The position numbers were made by a program, and so were the translations under genes. From contig CAWHCD010000004.1 in the NCBI GenBank assembly GCA_963828015.1, positions 186,001 through 250,000 on the forward strand: DNA of 64,000 nt. Direction: 5' to 3'. Below the pieces are notes generated by a model, which saw only the letters and a program-made list of their open reading frames with translations, was not told where the DNA came from and did not search any database. Positions 63,100 to 64,000 of the stretch are shown piece by piece (the stretch's first letter is position 1; the number at the start of each line of letters is the position of its first letter). Origin of the DNA: CAVPUA01 sp963828015 (GTDB lineage Bacteria > Actinomycetota > Actinomycetes > Mycobacteriales > Jatrophihabitantaceae).

Positions 63100-64000
63100 A
63101 TGAACGGCTTCGACGACGCCGACCCGGATGAGTTCGCGTCGCTGGTCGAGGCGGCCGAAGAGGTCGGGCTGGGGGCGGACACCATCCCGCCGGTGGCCCG
63201 CCATGTCCTCGAACTGCCCGACGGCCAGCAGCTGAGCCTGCTGCGGTGGGGCATCGGTGAACCAGAGCTGGTCCTGCTGCACGGCGGCGGACAGAACGCC
63301 CACACCTGGGATCTGGTGATGCTGCTGCTCGGGCGACCGGGGATCGCGATCGACCTGCCCGGGCACGGCCACTCGTCGTGGCGCCCCGATCGGGACTACC
63401 GGCCGGTGGGCAACGCCGCGGCGGTGGCCCAGGCGATCGAGACGCAGGCCCCCATGCGCAGGCGGTGATCGGCATGTCGATGGGAGGTCTCACGCTCATC
63501 CACCTGGGCGCGACCCGCCCTGAGCTCGTCCGCCGCGCCCTGCTCGTCGACGTGACTCCGGGCTCGGCGCGGGCCGCAGCGGCGATGAGCGCCGAACAGC
63601 GCGGGGCGGTCGAGCTCACGCGCGGCCCGCGGACCTTCCTTGACCGGCAAAGCGATGATCGACGCTGCCGTGGCTGCCTCTCCCCGCCGCCCGGCCTCGG
63701 CGGTGCGTCGGGGCGTGATCCACAACTCGGTGGCGCTACCGGATGGCACCTGGCGCTGGCGCTACGACCGATCCGATCCCGCCCTGCCCGCCCAGGCCGA
63801 TCAACTGTGGGCGGACGTCTCGCGGCTGGCAATGCCGACCATGCTGGTGATCGGCGCCGAATCCGCCTTCGTCACCGATCACGACCGGGCCGAAATCGCC
63901 CGCCGCGCGCCCGCGCTGCGCGTTGAGACCGTCGCCGACGCCGGGCACGCCATCCAGAGCGATCAGCCGGCGGCGCTGGCCGCGCTGATCGACGACTTGC
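63100..64000 (+). pseudogene. Alpha/beta-hydrolase, frameshifted, runs off the window
   Basis: Opens MNGFDDADPDEFASLVEAAE. Hydrolase marks: ELVLLHGGGQNAHTWDLVML (oxyanion hole HGGG), IDLPGHGHSSWRPDRDYRPV, and after a slip near 63455 the nucleophile elbow VIGMSMGGLTLIHLGATRPE (G-M-S-M-G). A second slip near 63640 leads to VALPDGTWRWRYDRSDPALP, then MLVIGAESAFVTDHDRAEIA and the catalytic-His region VADAGHAIQSDQPAAL. The last codons lie beyond 64000. Confidence 0.82.

Overview
This is a high-GC actinobacterial chromosome segment. The supporting markers are a mycothiol synthase gene (mshD), a GlnR-type orphan response regulator, GTG and TTG starts, DtxR/IdeR-type iron boxes, a PHO box of tandem GTTCAYC repeats, and cysteine-type leader peptides. 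The gene order fur / ygfZ / FABP / DsrE / DUF1416 / sulfurtransferase / GlnR-like / mshD / pst matches the mycobacterial Rv0811-Rv0820 neighbourhood as I remember it. A hopanoid-producing lineage near Frankiales or Jatrophihabitantales would fit, but I cannot fix the genus. No IS element, CRISPR array or phage is visible.

Layout. 1-3.5 kb: a two-component system (response regulator cut by the window edge, plus NarL-type kinase) behind an MMPL transporter. 3.6-7.8 kb: acyltransferase, a small orphan ORF, tRNA-Lys, DUF2516, a small Ala-rich protein, an XRE regulator and a DMT transporter. 7.8-20.1 kb: a hopanoid cluster. An HpnO-like aminotransferase faces hpnC-hpnD-hpnE-polyprenyl synthase-shc-[HpnG::IspH fusion]-hpnH in one overlapping operon, followed by an RND/MMPL transporter that may play the HpnN role. 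20.1-25.6 kb: folate/sulfur housekeeping (YgfZ, Fur-family, FABP barrel, a 32-residue membrane microprotein, DsrE, DUF1416, thiosulfate sulfurtransferase behind a Cys leader peptide), with an orphan promoter/sORF/hairpin unit at 22.07-22.2 kb. 25.7-31.7 kb: GlnR-like regulator, mshD and a PHO-box-controlled pstSCAB. 31.7-35.6 kb: LigD-type ligase, GAF-ANTAR protein, and an ECF42-type sigma factor with its DGPF partner. 35.7-39.8 kb: efeUOB iron uptake with two iron boxes.

40.6-54.1 kb holds the most interesting accessory system. One long minus-strand operon starts with a 43-codon leader peptide ending Cys-Cys-Arg. It encodes an alpha/beta-hydrolase, a ketopantoate-reductase-like enzyme, a rhodanese-type sulfurtransferase, two tandem SsuD-like flavin monooxygenases, an acyl-CoA-dehydrogenase-fold monooxygenase, a peptide-type ABC importer, a third luciferase-like monooxygenase and an FMN reductase. 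I infer a cysteine-repressed uptake and desulfurization pathway for an unknown organosulfur compound. 54.2-64 kb carries a cupin, an Rrf2 regulator and a second divergent block (nitroreductase, heterodimeric ABC exporter, LLM oxidoreductase, SnoaL/NTF2-fold proteins, ACAD-fold monooxygenase, alpha/beta-hydrolase) around a 16-bp palindrome.

Quality caution: from about 43.4 kb onward many genes are split by single-base indels (43.4-43.6, 45.7, 46.3-48.8, 56.9-59.7, 62.2-63.7 kb), whereas the first 42 kb is almost clean. Homology-like sequence continues across each break, so sequencing or assembly error is more likely than mass pseudogenization. Those genes are listed as pseudogene (frameshifted) with the frame-corrected extent.
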